From contig NC_064000.1 in the NCBI RefSeq assembly GCF_932276165.1, positions 2,790,001 through 2,854,000 on the forward strand: a DNA stretch of 64,000 nt, written 5' to 3'. The notes beneath the pieces were generated by a model that did not search any database, had not been told where the DNA came from, and was given only the letters and a program-made list of their open reading frames with translations. This stretch comes from Plutella xylostella. Its lineage: Eukaryota > Arthropoda > Insecta > Lepidoptera > Plutellidae. Below, piece by piece: positions 1 to 9,483 of the stretch. Made by a program: the position numbers and the translations under genes. Position 1 is the first letter of the stretch; every line of letters begins with the position of its first letter.

Positions 1-1415
1 GACCAATATAATTATTACAAACCCCATGAGATCGAAACCTAAAAATAGGTGCGACGACGAGCAAAGCGAGGAGGAGCGTGTTAGGTGCACATGTTCATCA
101 AAACCAAAGCGGAGCGCAGCGAAGCGGAGCGGAGCGTTTTCCAAACAGCGGAAACAATACAAGGCACCAGTTTGCGCTATGTAGGGAGAAGCTCCGTCAA
201 AGTTAAAGCCAAACGAATGTTATTACTTTGTATAAACCTATGCCATAGCATTATTAGGCTATTCAAGATTTGGCCATACCATTATTAGGCTAAACAATGT
301 TATGCGAAATAACTTTTTACTAAACGAGATTTATGCCGTACGATTTTCGGCGTAACGAGACTTTGACCAAACGTTACTATGCAATACGAGATTAGGCAAA
401 AAAATCTTATGCCAAAAAAGGTAGAACCCTAAAGGACAACGCGTCAAGTAGTTGATTGTAACGTTCGATATCTTGACTGAACGTCATTCAGCGAAGTCGT
501 TGAATAGGATATAGTATAACAACTTTGTAATGTCTGGTTAGGGTGAACATGACCAGACAAGAGTCAACAAAAAGACAATGTTACAAACCTTTTATCTCAC
601 AAATTAACTAAACAATAACAATAAACGTACCTTCATATCGCCACAATTTTTTCTTTGAAACTATCCGCCCGCGGCTTAATAATAGGTAAATCCATGTTGA
701 CACACTACTTTAACACAAATATCGCACTTTAAAGCTAATTTATTTGCAAAAAAACTATTAATATAGGTGCTTTCTGTGTCAGCTGTTAGCTGTTAGACTC
801 CATATTTGTTTTATTCACCACCTGACTGATTTTAAGTCAGCTAACTAGTTGGACGTTTTGTGACGCTTGTACAATCAACGTTCGGCCTAGTCATACAACT
901 GAATAGCGCCATCCAATGAACGGGCTAGTGGTTCAATCAAACAGGAGATTAAACCAGATGCCTGCGACATATACAAAATGTTGCAATAGTGGCGTACATA
1001 GCCGAAATGGGGTCTATTCTATTCTATTCTTTTTTTCTACGAGTTTTTGAAATTTGCGAATATTTACAGTAAAATATTTACACCAAAGGAAATAATACAA
1101 AAAAACAACTTATAAACTTTTAAAAAATCAGTTAAAAAAGGCGGCCTTATTGCCTAAAGCAATCTCTACCAGACAACCATTGGATGGAAGATTGGTAGGT
1201 ATTTACTTTTTTTCTCAATATAAAAAATTCAGGGAAATTTTCTGAAATGGTCAGGGAAAAGTCAGGGATTTTTTTTGAGAATTTTGAGTGGACACCCTGG
1301 TAAATAAAAACGTGTGCGGCTGGAGCGCGATCTAAATTAGATGTTATTGCTTATGGGATGGAGTCATATTTCTTTGATAGCCATTGCGAAGATGGACTTC
1401 TGTACCTGGTACTAG
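1..1415. other. Repeat debris without a supported gene
   Basis: No convincing coding sequence is seen. The stretch holds a short GC-rich run of iterated AGCG-type units (about 105-140), an AT-rich stretch, the repeat unit at 775-912 that recurs near 58.4 kb, a short ATTCT tail (1018-1035) typical of a LINE or SINE end, and at about 1136-1200 a short match to the lepidopteran LINE 3'-end family also seen near 20.1 and 40.4 kb. It ends where a capsid-like frame opens. Confidence 0.5.
775..912. repeat. Dispersed repeat, uninterrupted copy
   Basis: This unit is nearly identical to sequence at 58395-58506 plus 59136-59168. Here it is continuous across the CGTTC at 879-883. In the other copy a truncated CR1-like LINE is inserted at exactly that pentanucleotide. 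It therefore serves as the empty-site reference for that insertion. The family itself was not recognised. Confidence 0.75.
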
Positions 1416-2183
1416 TTATTATTCTGTGGTTTTGCTGAAGACTATAACAAAATTATTCTTAATTGCAAACATGAATTAATTCTTTTAAGAAGTAATACAA
1501 ATATAAACGCGGTAAAATTAAATACGAATGAGATATTGGAGGATATAAGTATAAGCAAAATAGTTTGGAGAATGCCTCACATTAAGTTGTCCGATCGTGA
1601 GCGAATTCAATTTTTGAGGTATTTGGAAAAGGATCGATTTATTAAATTAGCGTTCAGAAATTGGGATCTATATGAATATCCACTACTACCGCGAACTACA
1701 AAACATACTTGGTCAATAAAAACTACCTCGCAGCTAGAAAAACCGCGCTTTGTTATTATTGGACTTCAAACAGCTCGTAAAAATGTTGGTGCAAAAGATA
1801 TGTCTCAATTCGATCACTGTAATCTCCGTGATATTAAATTATTTTTAAATTCAACGTACTATCCTTATGAAAGCCTGAATATCAAGTTTTCTGAGGATAA
1901 ATATATATTATTATACGAACAATACGCTAAATTCCATCAGTCTTATTACGGTCGTCGGTGTGAGCCGTTGTTGAGTTTAAAGGTGTATAAGGAATACGCA
2001 CCCTTGTTTGTGATCGACTGTAGTCGTCAAAACGAAACTCTAAAAATCGGTCCTGTGGATGTACGTGTGGAAATTGAAAGTGATCAGGAACTCCCTGATC
2101 ATACTTCAGCATATTGTTTAATCCTCAACGATTGTGTGATTGAATATAGTCCATTAAGCAATATAGTAAAGAAAATATCATGA
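1416..2183 (+). pseudogene. Polinton-like double-jelly-roll capsid-like protein, 5'-truncated
   Basis: An open frame of about 255 codons runs from an in-frame stop at 1413 to TGA at 2181. No plausible ATG exists at its start, so the 5' part is missing or frameshifted. It contains blocks I recognise from the insect DJR-like family: AEDYN near residue 8, WDLYEYPLLP, PRFVIIGLQTARKN, FDHCNLRDIKLFLNS, YYPYESLN and a C-terminal PLFVIDCSRQNETLKIGPVDV region. Family members are usually longer than 400 aa, so this is roughly the C-terminal half. The stop overlaps the start of the next gene by ATGA. Inferred role: major capsid-like protein of a Polinton/Maverick-type element. The family call comes from recognition, not from structure. 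Confidence 0.65.
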
Positions 2184-2674
2184 ACTCTAATACTATAATT
2201 GTAGATGTGCAAGGATTTAAAGACGCTTATAATCAATTTATTATTAAAGAATTTGCTTTAGCCTGTAACGAATATACTCAAACATTTTATATTAAACCTC
2301 CATATCCATATTCAAAACTATCTGAATTGGAAAGAAATCGTGTTCGTTGGATAGAAAGGAATTTTGGATACAAATGGACAGATGGTTAAATGGATTATAT
2401 TCAATTTCGAAAGGTAATAATACATTACTTAGAAAATAAAAAAGTTTTTGTAAAGTGGTTAGAAAAGAGAAATTGGGTTCAAGCTTTATGTTCTAATGGG
2501 GACTACCGTTTTTTTGCTCACCAGTTGGCGCCACTGTCGACTGAGGGCAAGAGGTACCATAGCTGTCAAACTTATCAAAGGAGACTGTATCAAATTGGCG
2601 CGAAATAAAGTTTTAAAATTTTGAATCTTATAAGCTTATTAATTATAAAATAACTATCATCACATCGAGTTACT

Positions 2675-2850
2675 ATGCCGCAATGTAGTGTAGATCCGTT
2701 ATGTTCGGAAAGAAAAGGAGGACTTATGTTAACAAGTGATAAAACTGTTCTAAAACAGTGGCTTGTGAAATAATTATTATCCGACAATCTCGTGTTTGTG
2801 AAAATCATTATAACCAATTTCAGAAAGAACATAATGTAAATAAGGATTAG
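2675..2850 (+). pseudogene. Possible THAP-domain relic
   Basis: An ATG at 2675 opens MPQCSVDPLC followed by a KTVLKQWL segment and a stop. In a shifted frame just downstream, SRVCENHYNQF resembles the distal C-x2-H part of a THAP zinc finger. Spacing and order (Cys pair, Trp, Cys-x2-His) fit THAP loosely. At least one frameshift is needed, and the domain is too degraded for a firm call. Confidence 0.3.
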
Positions 2851-3024
2851 GCATTTAATAAATACAATAAAAATAAAAGAATTACACACTGATTTAACTT
2901 TTATTTATCCTTTCCGTTTAAACACACTGCTATACAAAAAATATAACACATTAGTAATCCACACAATGAATGCTGGTTGAGTTGTTAGTTGAAACTAAAT
3001 AATGGTAGTATAGTATACTAAGTA

Positions 3025-3262
3025 TTCTATTATTTGTGGGGGTGTCAGTACCTGCACCTGGCTCACTCGAATGGAGCCTTTGTGCATATCGCCTTAAGGT
3101 CTAAACTCCACTCCTAAGCTTGGACCAATTTCCTACCACGCTGGTCCTCTGCAGGTTGGTGGGTTCGAAAATCTAGATGTGCAGGTTTTATCACGATGTT
3201 TTAATTAACCGTAAGAGCGATGGTATACATTGTACATAAATTCCAAAGTACTCATTGGTGAC
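3025..3262 (-). repeat. SINE 3' portion (fragment)
   Basis: It matches the body of the complete SINE at 18698-19041 in the same orientation, including the CACCTGGCT, TAAGCTTGGACCA and CCGTAAGAGCGATGGTATAC blocks. The tRNA-like head is missing. It lies within the TIR element at 2498-3749. Confidence 0.75.
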
Positions 3263-4147
3263 AATATCTAGATCTGGAGTTTAATTATTAGTGTTCACAC
3301 TGCTATACAAAGTTTCTGAAGGCCACTCAACAGTAAGTATACACTGAATCATTTTGTTGTATGATGCTGTCCTCTACGTTTCCAACCAAGTTACTGTTAC
3401 GGTCATAGTCTTGGTGTCTGTAAAAAGAAAAAACATAGCTGTTACCTAAGCAAACAAGCATACACTTCGTAAAAAATAAGTTTGTAAACAGTAAACAAAC
3501 TAACCTCGGAATTAGCTGCTCTTTGAGACTGCTTATTTTTGCGCCTCTTTTCCTTAATTATTCAGCTTTCAACGACAAATAATCCATATTTGCGATAATT
3601 TTTCAAAAAGAGATCACTTTTCAACAGGGAAATGAACGAAAATATAATTTATCACGAAGCCCGCCAAACAAATTATATGAAAAGTAAAATGTCACTTGAC
3701 CTCAGTGAACACCAGCGCCCCTAGCGGCAAATTCACACGCGTTAGCCCCCATTGTATAGTAATTGATTTAAGTGAGAAAGGCTGCCCATATTTAAAAAAA
3801 AATTGTACTGAATATTGTAAAATAATTAATTTTACTTGTGTATACAATAACCAAATGTGTGCTCTAAAGCATGCACTGTGTCTTAGAGAATGGTGTCGAG
3901 ATAATTGTTTGCATAATTGATTTTTTTTTTATTATTTTGTTTAGTTAAGTATAAGAAAATAATACAAAGTGATTGAAAATTATATGCAACTTTATTTGAT
4001 TATTAAAAATAAACTTAAAACTATTTTTATTTTTTTATTTTTAACCAACTGCAATTAATATCCCTTGACTCTTGAATATAAACTAATCAGATAGTATTAC
4101 AACATTATTTAAGAACATAATAAGATACAATATTTTAAAATTGATTT

Positions 4148-4552
4148 TCAGAAAAAAAATTTAATAACATTTTCCGTTAAATCTAATATTTCATCTATCG
4201 GTTCCTCGCATATCCACTGGCAACTGACTTGAGCTTTTTTACTATCACTTTTTAAATCAAAAATTTCAATTTTTATTAATCGAGTCAATTGAGGTGTATC
4301 AGTTATAACGTAGGATGATGATTTACTAGAAAGCTGTCTACTTTCCCGCCGAGATCTTTTTCTTTTCATGATTTGAGATTGTGGGTTGCTTTCAAGCTGC
4401 ATCATTTCTTCACCTTCAATGTCACCTCTAAGTTGATATGGGTACTCTGTTTCCAAATAATAATTAGGCTGACCCATAGCGATTTGCATTATTTCTGTCT
4501 GTAACAATAAAATAAAATTATTAGTATTAAATATTATTATTATTATTATCAT
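4148..4552 (-). CDS. Hypothetical small protein of the Polinton-like region
   Basis: An open frame of up to 134 codons lies between the capsid-like and polymerase genes. The first in-frame Met with plausible context is MQIAMGQPN; the AT-rich codons upstream are probably not translated. The centre is basic (KRKRSRRES). The C-terminal part begins RLIKIEIFDLK, echoing IIKIEIFEAK in the neighbouring small gene at 4765-5021, which suggests two diverged relatives. No known domain was recognised. A splice acceptor-like CAG precedes the Met, so this could be a second exon. Confidence 0.4.
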   Translation of the reverse strand: MIIIIIIFNTNNFILLLQTEIMQIAMGQPNYYLETEYPYQLRGDIEGEEMMQLESNPQSQIMKRKRSRRESRQLSSKSSSYVITDTPQLTRLIKIEIFDLKSDSKKAQVSCQWICEEPIDEILDLTENVIKFFF

Positions 4553-4764
4553 TTATTTCAGGCAATATCACAAGAAAACCCATATACAGTCAAAGTAATT
4601 ACAAATAGGTATAGAATAGTTTAAAATACACAATTATATATAATAATAAAATGCTAAAATATTAAAATGCTGTAAATATGTCTTAATACCATAATATATA
4701 TTATTTAAAAGGAAAAATTATAAAAATATATGAAACAGTTACCTGAAATTTCAATAATCACGAG

Positions 4765-5021
4765 CTAAAAAATTCGTTCGTTGCGTGTTCCCAACTCAGC
4801 ACTCATTTCAAAAATGAGTTGTTTTGCTTTATACAGCACTCCGTCTGGCAGGTCATACACCACATACTGAGCTTTAGAGCAGCCTTTGATGACCACATCT
4901 GTTGGCGTATCCTTCGCCTCGAAGATTTCAATTTTTATTATATATTCGGTATTTTTGTGCCCATAAGAGCTACGTAGCTCGTCTCCGGGCTTGAAAGAAT
5001 TTCACCCACTTTTCGCGACAT
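4765..5021 (-). pseudogene. Hypothetical small protein, frameshifted
   Basis: ATG at 5021 opens MSRKVGEIL. One frameshift about ten codons in is needed to enter a longer frame with YGHKNTEYIIKIEIFEAK, YVVYDLPDGVLYKAKQ and a terminal GTRNERIF stop. Without the shift the frame ends after 26 codons. It shares the KIEIF motif with 4148-4552. It lies downstream of the polymerase on the same strand. Function unknown. Confidence 0.4.
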
Positions 5022-5515
5022 GTTGTGTATTGTTCGAGCTTCAGTTTTAAACTAAACTAATACCTACGTAACTTGGGTAACTTGAATTGTCAAGTCAGCA
5101 TGACTCTGTATTGGGCAGGTTTGAACTTGTATAATTAAATTTTCGTTATCAATGCATTTCTTACATGTAGATGTAGGTCAAATATAATTTGATGCCGGCG
5201 CGCATGCGTCACATGCATCCGGTTCCTCGCGCGTGCGCGTTAATTAATGAAGTGTGTCTATTGCATTTCATAACTTAATTAATACCTGATTAGGTTGTAA
5301 TTGCTATGCACACAAATGTGTTACCAACTTCATTTGTCACGTTTTATGAATATAGAACTATGGATGGTAAGTAGCAAATAATAAATTAAATAAAAGATGT
5401 TTATAGTTTCTATATTTTTATTTAGATAGGTAGGTAGGTATAACATAATCTATTCTTATAACTAATTAACCTAATTATATTACAAATAATTATCATTAAT
5501 AAGTATACAAATTCA

Positions 5516-6307
5516 TCAAAATATTGTGTTACAGTGACAATATGACAAAGTATTAATTTTGTTTCTTAATACAATACGCTTGTCATCGGACGATGCAAGG
5601 GCAACTTTGTTGAGCTCTTTAGTAAATATTTGATGAAGCAGTGATTTGAAAAATACATTTTTCCTCCTTACAATTTCTCCTGTTTTTAGAACTCTTTTGT
5701 AATCAGAGAAACTTAAAGAGCGCACTGCAGCTTTTTGAACACCTTTCGCTTTCTTTAAGACTCCATTCTTTGATTTTATACAGTATAGTTTGGACCGTAA
5801 ACCCACAAATTCTTCAATGTTTTGCCCACCAAGTTCGTCTTTAAATAAACCAGGAATTTTATTGTTCTTTGGTTCTATTTTATAAGCATTGTTTTTAGGG
5901 TAATTACTGGTGTCAAAATATTGAAGAAAATTCAATCTTACATCTCGGTAAACATCATTCGTTTGTATTGAGTACAAGAAACTATCTGTATCCGTGTAAC
6001 ATAATTTTATTTTATCTTTGTAAAACGGTTTCATAACTTTGTAGTGAAAATCATACATGTGGCTTTTTGATAATTCTAATACCGTAAAACCTATGTAAAT
6101 AGGTTTATCTAAAACAACACAGTCTTTTTTTAATTGAATTGCAGCTAAATTTTCAGAAAATATCGTTATACTGTGAAAATTAGGTTTGGCAATTAATTTA
6201 TCAGCTGTAAGTAATTTATTCGTTTTATTAGTAGTATCGCTCCATTTATTTACTAATCTTACATTAATACGTTTCTCTACATTTTCTAGCGTTTTACCAA
6301 AAATACT
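5516..6307 (-). pseudogene. Type B DNA polymerase, C-terminal part
   Basis: This is the distal part of the protein-primed family B polymerase whose other parts are at 11638-13234 and 13235-14383. The frame runs from FGKTLENVEKRINVRL through KPIYIGFTVLELSK (a Polinton/viral pol B block), MYDFHYK and the catalytic palm motif C CYTDTDSFLYS (two metal-binding Asp) to a normal-looking C-terminus at 5516. It is cut at 6307 by the CR1-like LINE. Inferred role: replication of the Polinton-like element. This part carries no stop codons. Confidence 0.8.
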
Positions 6308-6331
6308 AAACTCAAACTCAAACTCAAACTC
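6308..6331 (-). repeat. Short tandem 3' tail of the CR1-like LINE
   Basis: On the + strand, about four units of AAACTC lie immediately next to the polymerase sequence. Read on the element strand this is a TTTGAG repeat. CR1-group LINEs end in short tandem repeats rather than poly(A), and this fixes the 3' end. Confidence 0.8.
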
Positions 6332-6556
6332 AATTTTTTTTATTCATCGTACAAATATAAAATTTTCTGATGAACGTCAATTTTTACAAATTACTCTCCG
6401 TTCGGATAAGGGGGGGCTCTTTCTGTCTAAGGAGAAGAACGGAGGCAAGAAACTCCTGAGCCATCTTTTCAAAAAAAGACTTAAAACTAGTTGGTATACA
6501 ATACATATAAGCTTAATAATTATTATTATAATAATATGAGCAGAGCTAACTACTTA

Positions 6557-9373
6557 TCACAGCCATGCATTAACGTCCTCTAAGTAATCATCAATTTTAT
6601 AATAAGCTTTTTTACTGAGTTTCTCTTTAATGTAACACTTAAACTTATTCTCTGGCATTTGAGCAACTTCTGCTGGAAGCTTATTATAAAATCTAATACA
6701 GTACCCTAAAAACGATTTATTAACTTTCGCCAGACGCATCGCTGGAAAAGCCAGCTTATGCTTGTTCCTAGTATTAATGTCATGATTACTGCCAATTGTA
6801 TCAAAAGTTGAAATATTCTTTCGTACATACATTAAATTGGAAAAAATGAACTGACATGGAACTGTAAGGATGTTAATTTCTTTAAATAGTTCTCTCAATG
6901 AATCCCTGGAACCAAGTTTGTATATAGAGCGGATGGCTCTTTTCTGTAATACAAATATAGTTTCAATATCAGCTGCTCTACCCCAAAGCAAAATGCCATA
7001 CGATAATAAGCTGTGGAAATAACTAAAGTAAACTAATCTGGCGGTTTCAACGTCAGTCAGCTGTCTAATTTTCCGTACAGCAAAAGCTGCGGAGCTCAAC
7101 CTTCCAGACAATTTTTCAATGTGAGGTCCCCACTGTAACTTTGAATCTATAGTCATCCCAAGAAAGACAGTATCATTAACTAGGTCCAATTTATTCCCAT
7201 CTAGAATAATGTTAGTATCGCATTGTCTAACATTCGGCAGTGTAAATTTAATACATTTCGTTTTCTTAGAATTCAATAGAAGATTATTAACGGTAAACCA
7301 ATCGTGTATGTCAGATAGAATTGAATTAATTTCATTAAAATTATTTTCTCTTCTTTTAACTTTAAAAAGCAAAGAAGTATCGTCAGCAAATAAAACTATA
7401 TTAGTCAATTTTTCAACCATAAAAGGCAAGTCATTAATATAAATGAGGAATAAAAATGGTCCTAGAATAGATCCTTGAGGGACGCCTATTTTTACATGAG
7501 CCCCCTGTGATTTAGTATTGTTAATATCGACCCTTTGTTGTCTCTTGTCTAAATATGAAGATATCAAATCTAAAGCCTTTCCTCCTATTCCATAGTATCT
7601 AAGTTTCGAAATTAAAGTCTGATGGTCTACACAATCAAACGCCTTCGACAGATCACAGAAGACTCCAATAGCATCGTGATGGTCTTCCCAGGCGTCAAAT
7701 ATGTGCTTAATCAACGCAGTACCGGCATCGGCTGTTGATTTGCCTTTTGTAAAACCATACTGCTGGCTATGAAACAATCGAGCATCATTGAAATGCAAAA
7801 GCATCTGACTGAGTATGACCCTCTCAAATATTTTACTCAAAACTGGAAGAACCGAGACAGGCCTGAAATTTGCAGGGTCCTCCATATCCCCACTTTTGAA
7901 CAGAGGTATAATTTTACTAAATTTCATAAGATCTGGGAACACACCTTCAGCGATACATTTATTAAAGATGTTAGCCAAAATTGGGGCGATTTTATTAATA
8001 ATAGAAAGAACAAATTTAACTGACATTCCCCACAAGTCTTCAGTTTTCTTCATATTTAATGACTTAAATGTTTTTATAATAGTTAATGTATTAATATATC
8101 TGAATTTAAATTCCTTATCGGTTGAAGGTGCGTTCTCCTTCGTCAGGGTTTCAGCTGCTGCAGCCGAAGAATCCAGGTTACACGTAGTCTCTAAAGGAAT
8201 GTTCGTAAAAAACTCTTCAAAGACCCTCGCCACCGCATCATTCGATGTTATAATGTCATTGCCTACCTTCAAAGATAAATTTGTCTCGCGTGTTCGATTC
8301 TTCCCCGTTTCGTTATTAATAATAGTCCAAACGGCCTTAGATTTGTTAGCAGAGTCTTTAATCTTGTTATTAATAAAAATTGTCTTCGCACAGTGACAGA
8401 CACATTTATACATCTTGCTATATTTCTTCACATAAGATTGAAAGTCAGGTCGGAGTATGAATGTTTTCATCTCATACAGATCATATAATGTCGCCCTGCT
8501 TTTGCGAATACCCTCTGTAGCCCAGTCACAAAATTTAATTTTATTGTCAATCAAAACTTCCTTCGTTTCAAAATTACTCTCAAACTCATCAGCTATTATC
8601 TTAAACAAGTTACTATACATCTCATTAGAATTGCAATCTAATTTAACATTCGGAAGTTTTTCGTCTAGTTTCTTCAAGTAATTGTCAATTTTCTTTGTAG
8701 TAATCGATCTGCATCTCACCTTAGTTTTATTTGTCTTGTCAGTGTTTACTAAGGTAATGGTCTGCCCACTGTGGTCTGACCTCAGACAATTAATCACACT
8801 ACTGTCTTTAAACTCACAGTTACAGAATATGTTATCTAGACAAGTGGCTGACGTGGGTGTAATTCTAGTTGGTTCCAGAAAAACATTAAAAAGATTAAAT
8901 GATTTAAAAAGTAACAACAATTTCGACCTATTAGGAGAGTCACCTAATAGGTCAACATTAAAGTCACCACACACTATTACTTCCTTTTTACTATTGGAAG
9001 CTAACCTTAGAACATCCTCCATGACAGTCTCAAAGGTAATAAAATCACCAGTAGGTGGCCTGTAGGTACATACTATTATATACTTATTAAGCTCTGCACA
9101 TGAAATTTCTATATGGTGTTTAACAGAAAGAGCAACTATATCCTTTCGTTCTTTACATTTACAATTTTCTTTAAGAAATATAAGTGACCCACCATGCTCG
9201 TTGATATTTCTGTTAAAACAGCTTATAAGTTTGTAATTTTTTAATTGGAACATCATTTTATTCTCGTCTAACCAATGTTCTGTGATACATAAACAATCAA
9301 TGTTAAATTTTTCCGAAAATAGTTCTATTTCTAACAATTTAGAAGAAATACTCTGAATATTCTGATGTACCAA
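6557..9373 (-). CDS. LINE ORF2: endonuclease and reverse transcriptase
   Basis: An open frame of over 930 codons. The N-terminal third is an APE-type endonuclease: HQNIQSISSK, CLCITEHWLDE, GGSLIF, YRPPTGDF, VCGDFNVDLL and a distal LRSDHSGQ. The reverse transcriptase follows: KIIPLFKSGDMEDPANFRPV, VFCDLSKAFDCVDH, GVPQGSILGPFLFLIYINDL and the catalytic FADDTSLL, then a C-terminal region with GSRDSLRELFKEI and YVRKN. The upstream frame stays open without an ATG to the end of ORF1, which it meets near 9484, so initiation may depend on reinitiation or a non-AUG codon. No nonsense mutation is seen. Confidence 0.85.
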   Translation of the reverse strand: MVHQNIQSISSKLLEIELFSEKFNIDCLCITEHWLDENKMMFQLKNYKLISCFNRNINEHGGSLIFLKENCKCKERKDIVALSVKHHIEISCAELNKYIIVCTYRPPTGDFITFETVMEDVLRLASNSKKEVIVCGDFNVDLLGDSPNRSKLLLLFKSFNLFNVFLEPTRITPTSATCLDNIFCNCEFKDSSVINCLRSDHSGQTITLVNTDKTNKTKVRCRSITTKKIDNYLKKLDEKLPNVKLDCNSNEMYSNLFKIIADEFESNFETKEVLIDNKIKFCDWATEGIRKSRATLYDLYEMKTFILRPDFQSYVKKYSKMYKCVCHCAKTIFINNKIKDSANKSKAVWTIINNETGKNRTRETNLSLKVGNDIITSNDAVARVFEEFFTNIPLETTCNLDSSAAAAETLTKENAPSTDKEFKFRYINTLTIIKTFKSLNMKKTEDLWGMSVKFVLSIINKIAPILANIFNKCIAEGVFPDLMKFSKIIPLFKSGDMEDPANFRPVSVLPVLSKIFERVILSQMLLHFNDARLFHSQQYGFTKGKSTADAGTALIKHIFDAWEDHHDAIGVFCDLSKAFDCVDHQTLISKLRYYGIGGKALDLISSYLDKRQQRVDINNTKSQGAHVKIGVPQGSILGPFLFLIYINDLPFMVEKLTNIVLFADDTSLLFKVKRRENNFNEINSILSDIHDWFTVNNLLLNSKKTKCIKFTLPNVRQCDTNIILDGNKLDLVNDTVFLGMTIDSKLQWGPHIEKLSGRLSSAAFAVRKIRQLTDVETARLVYFSYFHSLLSYGILLWGRAADIETIFVLQKRAIRSIYKLGSRDSLRELFKEINILTVPCQFIFSNLMYVRKNISTFDTIGSNHDINTRNKHKLAFPAMRLAKVNKSFLGYCIRFYNKLPAEVAQMPENKFKCYIKEKLSKKAYYKIDDYLEDVNAWL

Positions 9374-9483
9374 TTTAAATTCATTCTTAAAAGTCTTGTC
9401 CTTCGATAGTTTTGAGCCGAGAGAGCAGTGAACTGAATCAATCTTTATATCAACGCTATGATGCTCTCCCGTTGTCTGAAAAT

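Larger units (their letters stand above)
2498..3749. mobile_element. Non-autonomous TIR DNA element inside the Cys/His gene
   Basis: The left end begins GGGGACTACCG and the right end, read inverted, begins GGGGGCTAACG. Similarity continues imperfectly inward for about 60 bases, including TTTGC, GGCGC and CTGAGGKCAAG blocks. Removing 2498-3749 restores phase in the interrupted gene. I could not define a target duplication. It contains a possible THAP-like relic (2675-2850) and a SINE fragment (3025-3262). A P-type affiliation is only a guess from that relic. Confidence 0.55.
2180..3920 (+). pseudogene. Polinton-associated Cys/His protein, nonsense-mutated and split
   Basis: The gene starts with ATG at 2180, overlapping the capsid-like stop by four bases. 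Segment one (2180-2389) opens with IIVDVQGFKD, followed by IKPPYPYSKL, and ends in an in-frame TAA. The same frame continues at 2390-2497 (FRKVIIHYLENKKVFVKWLE) to a CSN triplet. A TIR element (2498-3749) interrupts the gene there. The frame then resumes at 3750-3920 in phase, with IDLSEKGCPYL and a Cys-rich tail (CTEYC, CVYNNQMCALKHALC, CRDNC). The uninterrupted protein would be about 160 aa. The N-terminal VDVQGF-type block is common in insect proteins next to DJR genes. I do not know its function. The Cys/His tail suggests metal binding (inference). Confidence 0.6.

Noticed and set aside
85..288. 67-codon open frame with AERSEAERS
   Set aside because: It is produced by the iterated AGCG repeat and has no coding character beyond it.
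7209..9065. Several plus-strand open frames of 74-193 codons
   Set aside because: They lie opposite the reverse transcriptase/endonuclease frame and have no recognisable motifs.
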